Source of the DNA: Faecalicatena sp.
Lineage (GTDB): Bacteria > Bacillota > Clostridia > Lachnospirales > Lachnospiraceae
DNA length: 13,216 bases
NCBI GenBank assembly: GCA_009774255.1
Contig: VSNK01000155.1
Span: 1 to 13,216 of the forward strand
Direction of reading: 5' to 3'
Of the stretch, positions 6,789-13,145 are shown piece by piece. The first letter of the stretch is position 1. The number at the start of each line of letters is the position of its first letter. Made by a program: the position numbers and the translations under genes. Under the pieces are notes generated by a model, which was given only the letters and a program-made list of their open reading frames with translations, did not search any database and had not been told where the DNA came from.

Positions 6789-6888
6789 AAAAATAATCGC
6801 GGAATCCAAATCAAATTATCGATTAATCATTGCCCCACCTTGCACAGAATCATTTCACGTCTGTGCCCTTTCTGTTTTATTCAGTGAC

Positions 6889-6917
6889 ATTATACATAGA
6901 AAAGAACAAAAATGCAA
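6889..6917 (-). promoter_or_regulatory. Sigma-A promoter facing ABC-F
   Basis: On the minus strand TTGCAT (6917-6912) and perfect TATAAT (6894-6889) are 17 bp apart. Expected start is near 6882. It is divergent from the MATE promoter about 70 bp away. Confidence 0.75.
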
Positions 6918-6965
6918 GACTAAAAAGCATTTTATTCCAAAAAGCATGCTATTTCTTAAAAATTA

Positions 6966-6994
6966 TTGAAACCTGTTTCGTAATGTAATATAAT
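6966..6994 (+). promoter_or_regulatory. Sigma-A promoter facing the MATE gene
   Basis: TTGAAA (6966-6971) and perfect TATAAT (6989-6994) with a 17-bp spacer; expected start near 7001. The palindromic element 7032-7288 lies wholly between this promoter and the gene, and no better promoter is seen after it. Confidence 0.78.
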
Positions 6995-7031
6995 CAGAAT
7001 TTAATGGGATTTCCTGCGGTGTGCGGACCTT

Positions 7032-7288
7032 AGGAGTTGTAGGAAAATAACTGACACATCTTGACTTGTCTATTGCTCCGGCTGCACAGGTCAAAAAGCC
7101 TCGACGTAGCCGTAAGGAATCCACCATGCTACGCATGGTACCCCTTAGGGCATGGCCCACTACGTTGCTAAGCGCCAGTGACGCTTGTTCAGCAAGGACC
7201 GAAACGGAGTGTAGAACTGCATTTTTTGACCTGCACATCCGAAGCAATATCCTGCGCAACTTGTATCAGTTCTTTTCCTACAACTCCT
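7032..7288. repeat. Palindromic MITE-like element, AGGAGTTGTAG family, copy D2 with enlarged tip
   Basis: Same ends as D1 at 870: 23-bp arms (7032-7054 and 7266-7288) matching at 22 positions. The inner CAGGTCAAAAA/TTTTTGACCTG and TATTGCT/AGCAATA blocks are also shared. Copy D2 is about 97 bp longer because the tip carries extra hairpins: CCATGCTACGCATGG (around 7125-7139) and a module at 7165-7215 shared, in reverse orientation, with element B. It would be transcribed as part of the MATE leader. Confidence 0.87.
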
Positions 7289-7345
7289 TATTGAATAAAG
7301 CCGGCCCGGACACAGGCAGATAGTGCAGAGAAAGAAGGGATTCAT

Positions 7346-8749
7346 TTGAAAAAAAGCATGGATATGGTAAATGGCTCGTTGGGAGATAAGATCGTCAGAT
7401 ACGCGATACCGCTTGCGGTAACAGGGGTTTTGCAGCAGCTGTTCAATGCGGCGGATCTGGCGGTGGTCGGACGTTTTTCCGGCAAGGAGGCGATGGCGGC
7501 GGTGGGAAGCAACGCGCCTGTCATCGGATTGTTGGTCAATCTTTTCGTCGGTATTTCTCTGGGGAGCAACGTGATTATCGCAAAATCGATCGGCCAGAGA
7601 GATGATGAGAATATTTCAAAGGCAGTACATACCTCGGTGGTTGTGGCTTTGCTGGGAGGCGTGTTCCTTGCGGTGTTTGGCGAGTTCCTTGCTCCGGAGA
7701 TCGTAAAAATGCTGGATGTTCCGGGGGATGTATACCCGCTGGCAGTAAAATATCTGCGGATCTATCTGGCCGGGATGCCGGTCATCCTGCTTTATAACTT
7801 TGAAGCGGCAATTTTTAGAAGCTGCGGAAACACTCAGACGCCTTTGGCCGCCCTGGTGGTATCCGGCATTTTAAATGTGATCCTGAACCTGTTCTTTGTC
7901 CTGGGACTGGGCATGGATGTGGACGGGGTCGCTACAGCGACGGTGCTTTCCAACCTCATCAGTTCAATGATCCTGCTTGTGGCATTGATGAAGACAGAAC
8001 TGGCGATCAGGATCAATTTTCGAAAGCTGCGGATACATGGAAAAGTACTGGGGCAGATCCTCAAAATCGGGGTTCCTGCAGGCATACAGGGAATGATTTT
8101 TTCCTTCGCCAACCTGATCATCCAGTCCGCGGTCAACAGCCTGGGGACAACAGTCATGGCGGCCTCATCGGCGGCTTTCAATCTGGAAGTGTTCTCCTAC
8201 TATATCATGAATTCTTTCGGGCAGGCGTGTACCACATTTGTCGGCCAGAATTATGGAGCCGGAAAAGGAGACCGTTGCCGGAAGGTGCTGAAGCTCTGTC
8301 TGCTGCAGAGCTTCGTGAGTACCGCGGCTTCCAGCGTGTTGATTCTGCTGCTCAGTACGCCTTTGCTCGGCATTTTCAATACGGATCCGGATGTGATCGC
8401 GACAGGGCGGATTCGGCTGGAATATATTTTCTTCGCTTATATGTTCAGCTTTGCGCAGGAGACGCTGTCAGGGTATCTGAGAGGCTTTGGCGTATCCTTC
8501 ATCCCTGCGGCCTGCGCGGTCATCGGGATCTGCGGCGTGCGGCTCACATGGATCTTTACCGTGTTTCGGCGGCTGCCGTCCTTCACGACAGTTATGCAGG
8601 TGTACCCGCTCAGTCTGGGGATCACGGCAGCGGCAATTCTGGCCATAACACTGCTTGTGAAGCCATCCAGGAGATATGCCGCGCAGCCAGGGACAAGTCT
8701 TACCAAAAAACAGAATATTATTTGCAAAAACGGGAAGAATGATTTTTAA
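7346..8749 (+). CDS. MATE family multidrug/sodium-type efflux transporter
   Basis: A 467-residue integral membrane protein with about 12 hydrophobic helices in two related halves. The N-terminal half contains PLAVTGVLQQLFNAADLAVVGRFSG (about 23-47) and GISLGSNVIIAKSIGQRD (near 70-87). The second half opens with LKIGVPAGIQGMIFSFANLIIQSAVNSLG, the mirror motif, and has FVGQNYGAGKGDR (near 300). These are hallmarks of the MATE fold, antiporters that export cationic compounds in exchange for sodium or protons; the substrate cannot be told. The TTG at 7346 is chosen because GAAGGGA ends 5 bases before it; the first in-frame ATG (7358) is 17 bases away. The gene is divergent from the ABC-F gene. 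Its C-terminal tail (KPSRRYAAQPGTSLTKKQ...) is hydrophilic and cytosolic-looking. Confidence 0.93.
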   Translation: MKKSMDMVNGSLGDKIVRYAIPLAVTGVLQQLFNAADLAVVGRFSGKEAMAAVGSNAPVIGLLVNLFVGISLGSNVIIAKSIGQRDDENISKAVHTSVVVALLGGVFLAVFGEFLAPEIVKMLDVPGDVYPLAVKYLRIYLAGMPVILLYNFEAAIFRSCGNTQTPLAALVVSGILNVILNLFFVLGLGMDVDGVATATVLSNLISSMILLVALMKTELAIRINFRKLRIHGKVLGQILKIGVPAGIQGMIFSFANLIIQSAVNSLGTTVMAASSAAFNLEVFSYYIMNSFGQACTTFVGQNYGAGKGDRCRKVLKLCLLQSFVSTAASSVLILLLSTPLLGIFNTDPDVIATGRIRLEYIFFAYMFSFAQETLSGYLRGFGVSFIPAACAVIGICGVRLTWIFTVFRRLPSFTTVMQVYPLSLGITAAAILAITLLVKPSRRYAAQPGTSLTKKQNIICKNGKNDF

Positions 8750-8816
8750 GCCGTAATGGCTGGTACACGATGGATTCCAAAGGTACGCAGATAATAAAAG
8801 GAGTTGAAAATAATCA

Positions 8817-9251
8817 ATGATTGAACCGGATACCATAAAGCTGCTGAGGGAATGTGACGCCGGCATTAAAATGGGCGTGGCCTCGATTGATGATGTTCTG
8901 GATTATGTCCGCGACGAGACATTTAAGAAGTGTCTTTCGGACTGCAAAAGGAAGCACGATAAGCTGAAAGAGGATATTCAGATTCTTTTGGACAAATACC
9001 ATGACGATGGTAAAGAACCCAATCCCATGGCGAAAAGCATGTCATGGATGAAAACAAACGTGAAGCTGGTTATGAATGAATCGGATGAAACCATCGCCGA
9101 TCTGATGACTGACGGCTGCAATATGGGCGTAAAGTCCCTTAACAAATATCTGAACCAGTATAAAGCCGCGGACGAGAAAGCGAAGGACATTACGAAACAG
9201 CTGATCAATCTGGAAGAAAAACTGGCCGTTGATATCCGCCGTTACTTATAA
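8817..9251 (+). CDS. Small helical protein, ferritin-like (DUF2383-type) candidate
   Basis: A 144-residue soluble protein with no signal peptide or membrane helix. It is nearly all predicted helix, with many Lys, Asp, Glu and Met residues. The first half (LLRECDAGIKMGVASIDDVLDYVRDETFKKCL) and the segment SMSWMKTNVKLVMNESDETIADLMTDGCNMGVKSLNKYLNQY form amphipathic helices typical of a four-helix bundle. That layout fits the ferritin-like DUF2383 family, common in Clostridia, whose role is not established; the assignment is by overall look and is moderate. AAAGGAG (8797-8803) lies 13 bases before the ATG, a long spacing. It follows the MATE gene by 67 bp on the same strand with only a weak -10-like GATAAT near 8790 of its own, so co-transcription is possible. 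Confidence 0.72.
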   Translation: MIEPDTIKLLRECDAGIKMGVASIDDVLDYVRDETFKKCLSDCKRKHDKLKEDIQILLDKYHDDGKEPNPMAKSMSWMKTNVKLVMNESDETIADLMTDGCNMGVKSLNKYLNQYKAADEKAKDITKQLINLEEKLAVDIRRYL

Positions 9252-9301
9252 GGGAATACAGGCAGGCCAGGATGTTTAAGCTTGTTGAGCATGCAAAGAC
9301 A

Positions 9302-9345
9302 GCCGCCGATCTCCCAATCTGCCTATCAAGAAGGAGACTGGCGGC
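9302..9345. terminator. Hairpin between convergent genes, possible terminator
   Basis: GCCGCC (9302-9307) pairs with GGCGGC (9340-9345), then TCTCC with GGAGA after one mismatch. It lies between the stop codons of the genes ending at 9251 and 9352. No clean U-run follows on either strand, so termination is a position-based inference. Confidence 0.4.
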
Positions 9346-9351
9346 AGTTCC

Positions 9352-9813
9352 TTAGTTCAGCAAATAGATAGAAAGGTTTAAGTAGCCCGCAAAAGTTACC
9401 CACAGCAGATAAGGGATCATCAGATACCCGGCAGGTTTTGATATTTGATAAAACAGAAGCGCTGTTTTGAGAATCAGCAGCCATAACACGACAAGCCAGA
9501 TAAACGCAAACAGATACATCCCCAGATTGAAAAAAATGATCGGCCAGAAAAAATTAAACGCAAGCTGGATGCCGTATACGGTCAGGGCAGCATCGTTTGG
9601 CTTTCCGGACGTGAGAACCAGATACGATGCAATTCCCATAAGGATATACAGGATCGTCCAAACCACCGGGAACAGCCAGCCAGGCGGAGCCGGCTCCGGT
9701 TTGTTCAGCAGTTCGAAGGTATCCATGCTGTTTTTTGTCAGAAGCGCAGAAAGACTGCCCACCGCAAGCGGCAGGGCAAGACAGGTAATCAGGTTTTTCC
9801 ATTGAATTTTCAT
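9352..9813 (-). CDS. tspO: TspO/MBR family membrane protein
   Basis: A 153-residue protein with five hydrophobic helices, the size and layout of the TspO/MBR (peripheral benzodiazepine receptor) family, which binds porphyrins and other hydrophobic ligands in membranes. Family marks are the loop after helix 1, NKPEPAPPGWLFPVVWTILYILMGIASYLV (about 37-66), QLAFNFFWPIIFF in helix 3, and PYLLWVTFAGYLNLSIYLLN at the C-terminus, which keeps the W..FA.YLN helix 5 signature. ATG 9813 has GGGAGG five bases upstream; the TTG one codon earlier is less likely. It appears monocistronic and convergent with its neighbour. A perfect 7-bp inverted repeat TTATTCC-GG-GGAATAA lies 54 bp before the start. The physiological role in fermentative Clostridia is unknown. 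Confidence 0.95.
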   Translation of the reverse strand: MKIQWKNLITCLALPLAVGSLSALLTKNSMDTFELLNKPEPAPPGWLFPVVWTILYILMGIASYLVLTSGKPNDAALTVYGIQLAFNFFWPIIFFNLGMYLFAFIWLVVLWLLILKTALLFYQISKPAGYLMIPYLLWVTFAGYLNLSIYLLN

Positions 9814-9866
9814 CAAATCCTCCCAATACTTTACACTACCCTAAAGCTATGATTATCTCCGGTGAT

Positions 9867-9891
9867 TTATTCCGGGGAATAAAAAATTATA
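9867..9891 (-). promoter_or_regulatory. Possible -10 box and operator upstream of tspO
   Basis: On minus a perfect TATAAT lies at 9891-9886, followed downstream by a perfect dyad TTATTCC-CC-GGAATAA (9882-9867). The dyad could be a regulator site. No good -35 box is seen because the upstream sequence is the palindromic element C. Confidence 0.3.
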
Positions 9892-10090
9892 CTTACAATT
9901 CACAGCCTGATCGGCCACTCATAGTAACGACATCTGCCATTTAAAATGTCTACGCTCCGCTTCGGTCCGCACTAAGCGAACGTCCACCGGACGTTCAGTG
10001 CCCTTCGGCGATGGGGCAGATGTCATCGCCCTATCACTTTTCTGGCAGCTAACCGTGCAGCAAGTGCGCGGTTAAGCCGTGAACTGTAAC
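9892..10090. repeat. Palindromic MITE-like element C, relative of element B
   Basis: The right end, GTGAACTGTAAC (10079-10090), is identical to that of element B; the left end CTTACAATTCAC (9892-9903) is a decayed inverted copy. A perfect 10-bp inner stem pairs GACATCTGCC (9929-9938) with GGCAGATGTC (10015-10024). It encloses a module beginning TCTACGCTCCGCTTCGGTCC, like that in element B. No 8-bp duplication is found: CGGAATAG follows on the right but is not repeated on the left. It separates tspO from the mrp promoter. Confidence 0.7.
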
Positions 10091-10149
10091 CGGAATAGCA
10101 ACAAATTATAACAAATATTCAGGAAAATAGTGTTTATATGTGGAAAGTC

Positions 10150-10158
10150 TGTTATAAT
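10150..10158 (+). promoter_or_regulatory. Extended -10 promoter for the Mrp/NBP35 ATPase gene
   Basis: TGTTATAAT (10150-10158) is a perfect TATAAT with the TGn extension, about 85 bp upstream of the start. The -35 region is poor, as usual for extended -10 promoters. It lies 60 bp beyond the right end of element C. Confidence 0.6.
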
Positions 10159-10241
10159 ATGGGACAGATTCAGATAAAATGTAATGGAAAAGATTTTATA
10201 GGAATCATAGTTAAAAAATAAAGAAAGTGCAGGTAGAGAAC

Positions 10242-11072
10242 ATGTCAGAAGAAATGAATAACGGCGGATGCACGGAGGAATCCTGTGCAGGATGCGCGCA
10301 TGCCGGAAATTGTGAGAGTAAGAAAGAGGATCTGAGGGCTCCGGCCAATGCATACTCCCATGTCAAGAAAGTCATCGGAGTAATCAGCGGAAAGGGAGGC
10401 GTCGGTAAATCCCTTGTGACCGCTTCACTGGCGCGTATGATGAGACAAAAAGGTCTTCAGGTGGGAATCATGGATGCGGATATCACAGGCCCTTCGATTC
10501 CGAAGATGTATGGAATCCATGAGCAGGCAAAGGGAAGCGAGGAAGGCATTTATCCCTGTATCGCAAAGGATGGGACAAGGATTATGTCTGTGAACTTGCT
10601 CCTGGAGGATGAGAATGCGCCGGTTATCTGGCGGGGGCCGATCATCGCGGGCGTAGTGACTCAGTTTTGGTCAGACGTGATCTGGGACGATCTGGATTAT
10701 CTGTTTGTGGATATGCCTCCGGGAACCGGGGATGTGCCGCTCACCGTATTCCAGTCCCTTCCGGTTGACGGGGTCGTAATCGTGACTTCACCCCAGGATC
10801 TGGTACAGATGATCGTAAAAAAAGCCTGCAATATGGCAAGGCAGATGAATATTCCGGTGCTGGGCATCGTGGAGAATTACAGCTATGTAAAATGTCCTGA
10901 CTGTGGGAAGGAACTGAAGGTATTCGGTGAGAGCCATATTGAAGAGATCGCGGCGGAATTAGGAATCCCGGTACTTGGCAGGATGCCGATCGACCCGGCA
11001 ATCGCGGAAGTGGTGGAGGAAGAGCGGTTCTATGAAGCGGAGAATCCTTATCTGAAGGAAGTGGAGATATAG
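10242..11072 (+). CDS. Mrp/NBP35-type P-loop ATPase, iron-sulfur cluster carrier
   Basis: A 276-residue cytosolic ATPase of the Mrp/ApbC/NBP35 family, thought to hold and transfer 4Fe-4S clusters to apo-proteins. The deviant Walker A SGKGGVGKS (49-57), switch DADITGPSIP (78-87) and Walker B region VDMPPGTGD (156-164) are all present. CPDCG (218-222) gives the CxxC that binds the bridging cluster at the dimer interface. The N-terminus carries Cys10, Cys15, Cys18 and Cys24 (C-x4-C-x2-C-x5-C), resembling the N-terminal ferredoxin-like site of eukaryotic and clostridial NBP35, and lacks the MIP18 (DUF59) domain of E. coli-type Mrp. ATG 10242 is preceded by AGGTAGAG; an in-frame GTG at 10227 is poorer. 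It has its own promoter and no clear operon partner. Confidence 0.93.
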   Translation: MSEEMNNGGCTEESCAGCAHAGNCESKKEDLRAPANAYSHVKKVIGVISGKGGVGKSLVTASLARMMRQKGLQVGIMDADITGPSIPKMYGIHEQAKGSEEGIYPCIAKDGTRIMSVNLLLEDENAPVIWRGPIIAGVVTQFWSDVIWDDLDYLFVDMPPGTGDVPLTVFQSLPVDGVVIVTSPQDLVQMIVKKACNMARQMNIPVLGIVENYSYVKCPDCGKELKVFGESHIEEIAAELGIPVLGRMPIDPAIAEVVEEERFYEAENPYLKEVEI

Positions 11073-11151
11073 GCTTGCCATGCTGCTTCGGGTGATCGGA
11101 GGAGCTGCCTTTCCGCTGGCGAAGAGGGAGAAAATGCTGTTTCAGGAGTTG

Positions 11152-11266
11152 GGCCGCGCATCTGCAGGTATCGTGAGGATTAGCTTGTATCTGCAGAGCG
11201 CGGCCTGCATCGGGGGCGGCAGGATCAAACTGCGGCGGATTTTCACTGCCTGTTTTGCTGCTGCCC
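11152..11266. repeat. Two tandem GC-rich hairpins after the mrp-type gene
   Basis: GGCCGCGC plus TCTGCAG (11152-11167, one bulged A) pairs with CTGCAGA plus GCGCGGCC (11191-11205). A second stem GGGCGGCAG (11214-11222) pairs with CTGCTGCCC (11258-11266) through one G-U pair. The 225 bp between the stop at 11072 and the GNAT gene otherwise hold no convincing gene. No U-run follows either stem, so this is not a standard terminator; a decayed palindromic repeat is possible. Confidence 0.45.
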
Positions 11267-11297
11267 GCGCTCCGGTCTAAAAGTTCTTTTCCACATT

Positions 11298-11786
11298 TTA
11301 GTATGCTTTCTTCTGATAAGCGATACGTTCACTGCCGTCCTCAAGATAAATGATTCCGCACCGGGTAAATTTATTTTTCGCCAGCAGATGCTGCATGACA
11401 CTATTGTCCCGGTGGGTATCGATCTTTAGATTTCCGCATTGTGAGAGTGCCCACTTCAGGCAGAAGGAAGCGGTACCCCTGATGGTGCCGTCCGAAGCAA
11501 TGCGGTGGACGACGCCGTAAGGGGATTCATTCAGCCACTGACCATTGTAAATGCGCTGATAAGTATCATCCGCACCGAAGCGGTAATAAAAGGCGGCGAT
11601 GATCTTTCCGTGTTCCTCGCAGACATAGCTGCAGCCTGTTCGGATATCGGATTCCAGAAGGGCACGGGAAGGATAGGAAACTCCCCATTGTGTCGGATTG
11701 TTGTGGGCAGCCATGAAACTTCGGGCATTGTCATACAGATGCAGAAGCACTTCTAAGTCTGCCATGGTTGTTTTTCTGATTTTCAT
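11298..11786 (-). CDS. GNAT family N-acetyltransferase
   Basis: A 162-residue single-domain protein of the GCN5-related acetyltransferase fold. It begins with the usual beta1 MKIRKTTMADLEVLLHLYDNARSFM. The central part has VCEEHGKIIAAFYYRF (beta strand pair) and VVHRIASDGTIRGTASFCLKWAL, the acetyl-CoA pyrophosphate loop region, with IASDGTIRGTAS in place of the classical RxxGxG/A. The C-terminal LKIDTHRDNSVMQHLLAKNKFTRCGIIYLEDGSERIAYQK is the standard helix 4 to beta 7 end and is typical of uncharacterised Firmicutes GNATs. The substrate is unknown. ATG 11786 has AAGGA about 6 bases upstream and a good promoter at 11881-11853. Confidence 0.9.
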   Translation of the reverse strand: MKIRKTTMADLEVLLHLYDNARSFMAAHNNPTQWGVSYPSRALLESDIRTGCSYVCEEHGKIIAAFYYRFGADDTYQRIYNGQWLNESPYGVVHRIASDGTIRGTASFCLKWALSQCGNLKIDTHRDNSVMQHLLAKNKFTRCGIIYLEDGSERIAYQKKAY

Positions 11787-11840
11787 AAGATTCCTTATTC
11801 TTCTTCTTTTACTCTGTCAATTTCCATACGGTTCCAAACA

Positions 11841-11975
11841 ATGAATGGTTTTATTATAACAAAAGGAAATTTAGGTGTAAAGTCACTTGCACGTTTTTTT
11901 AGTGTAGGCAGCCTGGAGGACGCGAAAAAGGCAGTGGTTTTAAGCGCAAATTATCTCAGGAATTATGTGATCTGA
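11841..11975 (+). CDS. Short open frame of 44 codons, doubtful or remnant
   Basis: Reads MNGFIITKGNLGVKSLARFF, then SVGSLEDAKKAVVLSANYLRNYVI, to TGA at 11973-11975. The second half has a natural-looking helical composition (LEDAKKAVVLSANYLRNYV), but there is no ribosome binding site. The first part overlaps the GNAT promoter on the other strand. It may be the C-terminal scrap of a gene cut by the neighbouring insertion sequence. I do not recognise it. Confidence 0.2.
   Translation: MNGFIITKGNLGVKSLARFFSVGSLEDAKKAVVLSANYLRNYVI
11853..11881 (-). promoter_or_regulatory. Sigma-A promoter for the GNAT gene
   Basis: On minus, TTTACA (11881-11876) and a TG-extended perfect TATAAT (11858-11853) are separated by 17 bp, 67 bp upstream of the start codon. 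Confidence 0.8.
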
Positions 11976-12073
11976 CCGAAATTATCAATTTATTCACTCA
12001 AACTTCCCACACCGCATGGTGTGTTGAACCTTGAAAAATCAATACTTTAACCCATAAAAAAGGCATAAACCTC

Positions 12074-12153
12074 TTGTCTGTGGTATAATTGAGTTGCCTA
12101 AAAACAATTACACAGCAAGGAGATCTATGCCATGTCAAGTATACCACAGACAA
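12074..12153. promoter_or_regulatory. Inverted repeat around the transposase promoter and start codon
   Basis: TTGTCTGTGGTATA (12074-12087) and TATACCACAGACAA (12140-12153) are perfect 14-bp inverted repeats. The left arm contains most of the transposase -10 box (TGG-TATAAT, 12081-12089); the right arm begins 8 bases after the first base of the start codon. Transcripts entering from outside would carry both arms and fold over the ribosome binding site (AAGGAG, 12117-12122) and start. Transcripts from the element's own promoter would lack the left arm. Confidence 0.7.
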
Positions 12154-13145
12154 CCGATAATGGAAACAGCGTTTCTGATTTTGCTACAAAATTTATGCAG
12201 AGGTTCCACCTTGGGAAACTGCTCTTTAAGTGTAATGCCGGAAAAGAAAAAGGGATCCCTGTAATGGATGTCTTCCGCTTCCTGTTCTGTATGATGTTTT
12301 CCGACAGGAGTTTCTATATGCAGATGAAAACAGGTACATTTGGAGAAGGATTCTCCAAAAACACCATCTATCGTTTCCTCAATAACGCCCGGACCAACTG
12401 GCAGCGTTTCACAACACTGCTTTCTGCAGACATCATCAACGGCTTCATGAAACCCCTGACGGACGAAAAGCGCAAGGATGTCTTCATTGTTGATGACAGC
12501 CTGTTTGACCGCTCCCGCTCCAAAAAAACGGAACTGCTCGCAAGGGTCTTCGACCACTGCTTCATGAAATACCGCGCTGGATTCCGGATGCTCACCCTTG
12601 GCTGGTCGGACGGGAATTCCTTTGTGCCGGTCAGCCACTGCCTGCTTTCTGCTGCGGAAGATAAGAATCTTCTTTGTGAAGGAAATGCCTGTGACGGACG
12701 CTCCCTTGCCGGAAGAAGACGCCTGCAGGCGCGCCGCAAAGCTACAGATGTTATGGTGGAACTGATCCATTCCGCCCGGTGTGCAGGCATCACTGCCAGA
12801 TATGTCCTGTTTGACAGCTGGTTTTCCGCACCGAAGACCATGATTGCACTGAAAAACCAGGAACACCTTGATACGATTGCCATGGTCAAGAAAAGCAAAA
12901 CGAAATACCTGTATAATGGTGAAAAACTCAATGTGAAAGAAATCTACAGCCGGAACAAAAAACGCAGGGGCCGCTCCCGTTACCTTCTTTCTGTGCCTGT
13001 GACGGTTGAAAAAGACGGCGAAAGCATCCCGGCAAAATTTGTGTATGTCCGTAATAAAAGCAAACGGAAAGACTGGCTGGTAATCGTAAGCACGGATACA
13101 GGGCTTTCCGAAGAAGAAATCATCCGCGTTTATGGGAAACGCTGG
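12132..13145 (+). pseudogene. IS4-type transposase, interrupted before the catalytic glutamate
   Basis: A DDE transposase of the IS4 family (DDE_Tnp_1-like). 338 residues are readable from ATG 12132, which has AAGGAG 9 bases upstream; ATG 12127 opens a frame that soon stops. FIVDDSLFDRSRSKKTEL holds the first catalytic Asp (121 or 122), and YVLFDSWFSAPKTM the second (Asp228). YGKRW (334-338) is the start of the Y-(2)-R-(3)-E-(6)-K signature, but the expected IE...K does not follow. From about 13146 the sequence changes to unrelated AT-rich repeats, and residue 341, expected Glu, would be Met. The frame stays open to the window edge but encodes nonsense. The copy is therefore inactive as read, by insertion of another element or by deletion; the remainder may lie beyond the window. 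The left end of the IS could not be fixed. Confidence 0.85.

Larger units (their letters stand above)
6184..6888 (-). promoter_or_regulatory. Long 5' leader of the ABC-F gene with attenuator-like structures
   Basis: From the minus-strand promoter at 6917-6889 to the ABC-F start there are about 700 bases without a convincing gene. In transcript order it holds: a GCACAG/CTGTGC hairpin (6866-6842); two tiny overlapping frames, MILCKVGQ (6853-6827) and MINR (6830-6816), joined by ATGA, the second preceded by AAGGTGGGG; and a hairpin CTGCC-ACC-GGCAG (6769-6757) running into five T. Its right arm can alternatively pair with AACTGCC (6788-6782). A weaker hairpin follows near 6427-6410, then GGGC and TTTTT. 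The palindromic element at 6192-6349 has inserted just upstream of the ribosome binding site. Ribosome-mediated attenuation is known for resistance ABC-F genes; here it is an inference. Confidence 0.4.

Noticed and set aside
6361..6900. Known structured RNAs (6S, tmRNA, RNase P RNA, SRP RNA, T-box) in the long gap
   Set aside because: The conserved core motifs of these RNAs that I know were not found on either strand.
11080..11280. 66-codon plus-strand frame after the mrp-type gene
   Set aside because: No good ribosome binding site, biased Ala/Arg composition, and it is built largely from the two hairpins there.
12135..12866. Long minus-strand frame of 243 codons opposite the transposase
   Set aside because: It is the antisense shadow of the transposase, which has clear D-D motifs and a ribosome binding site on the plus strand.
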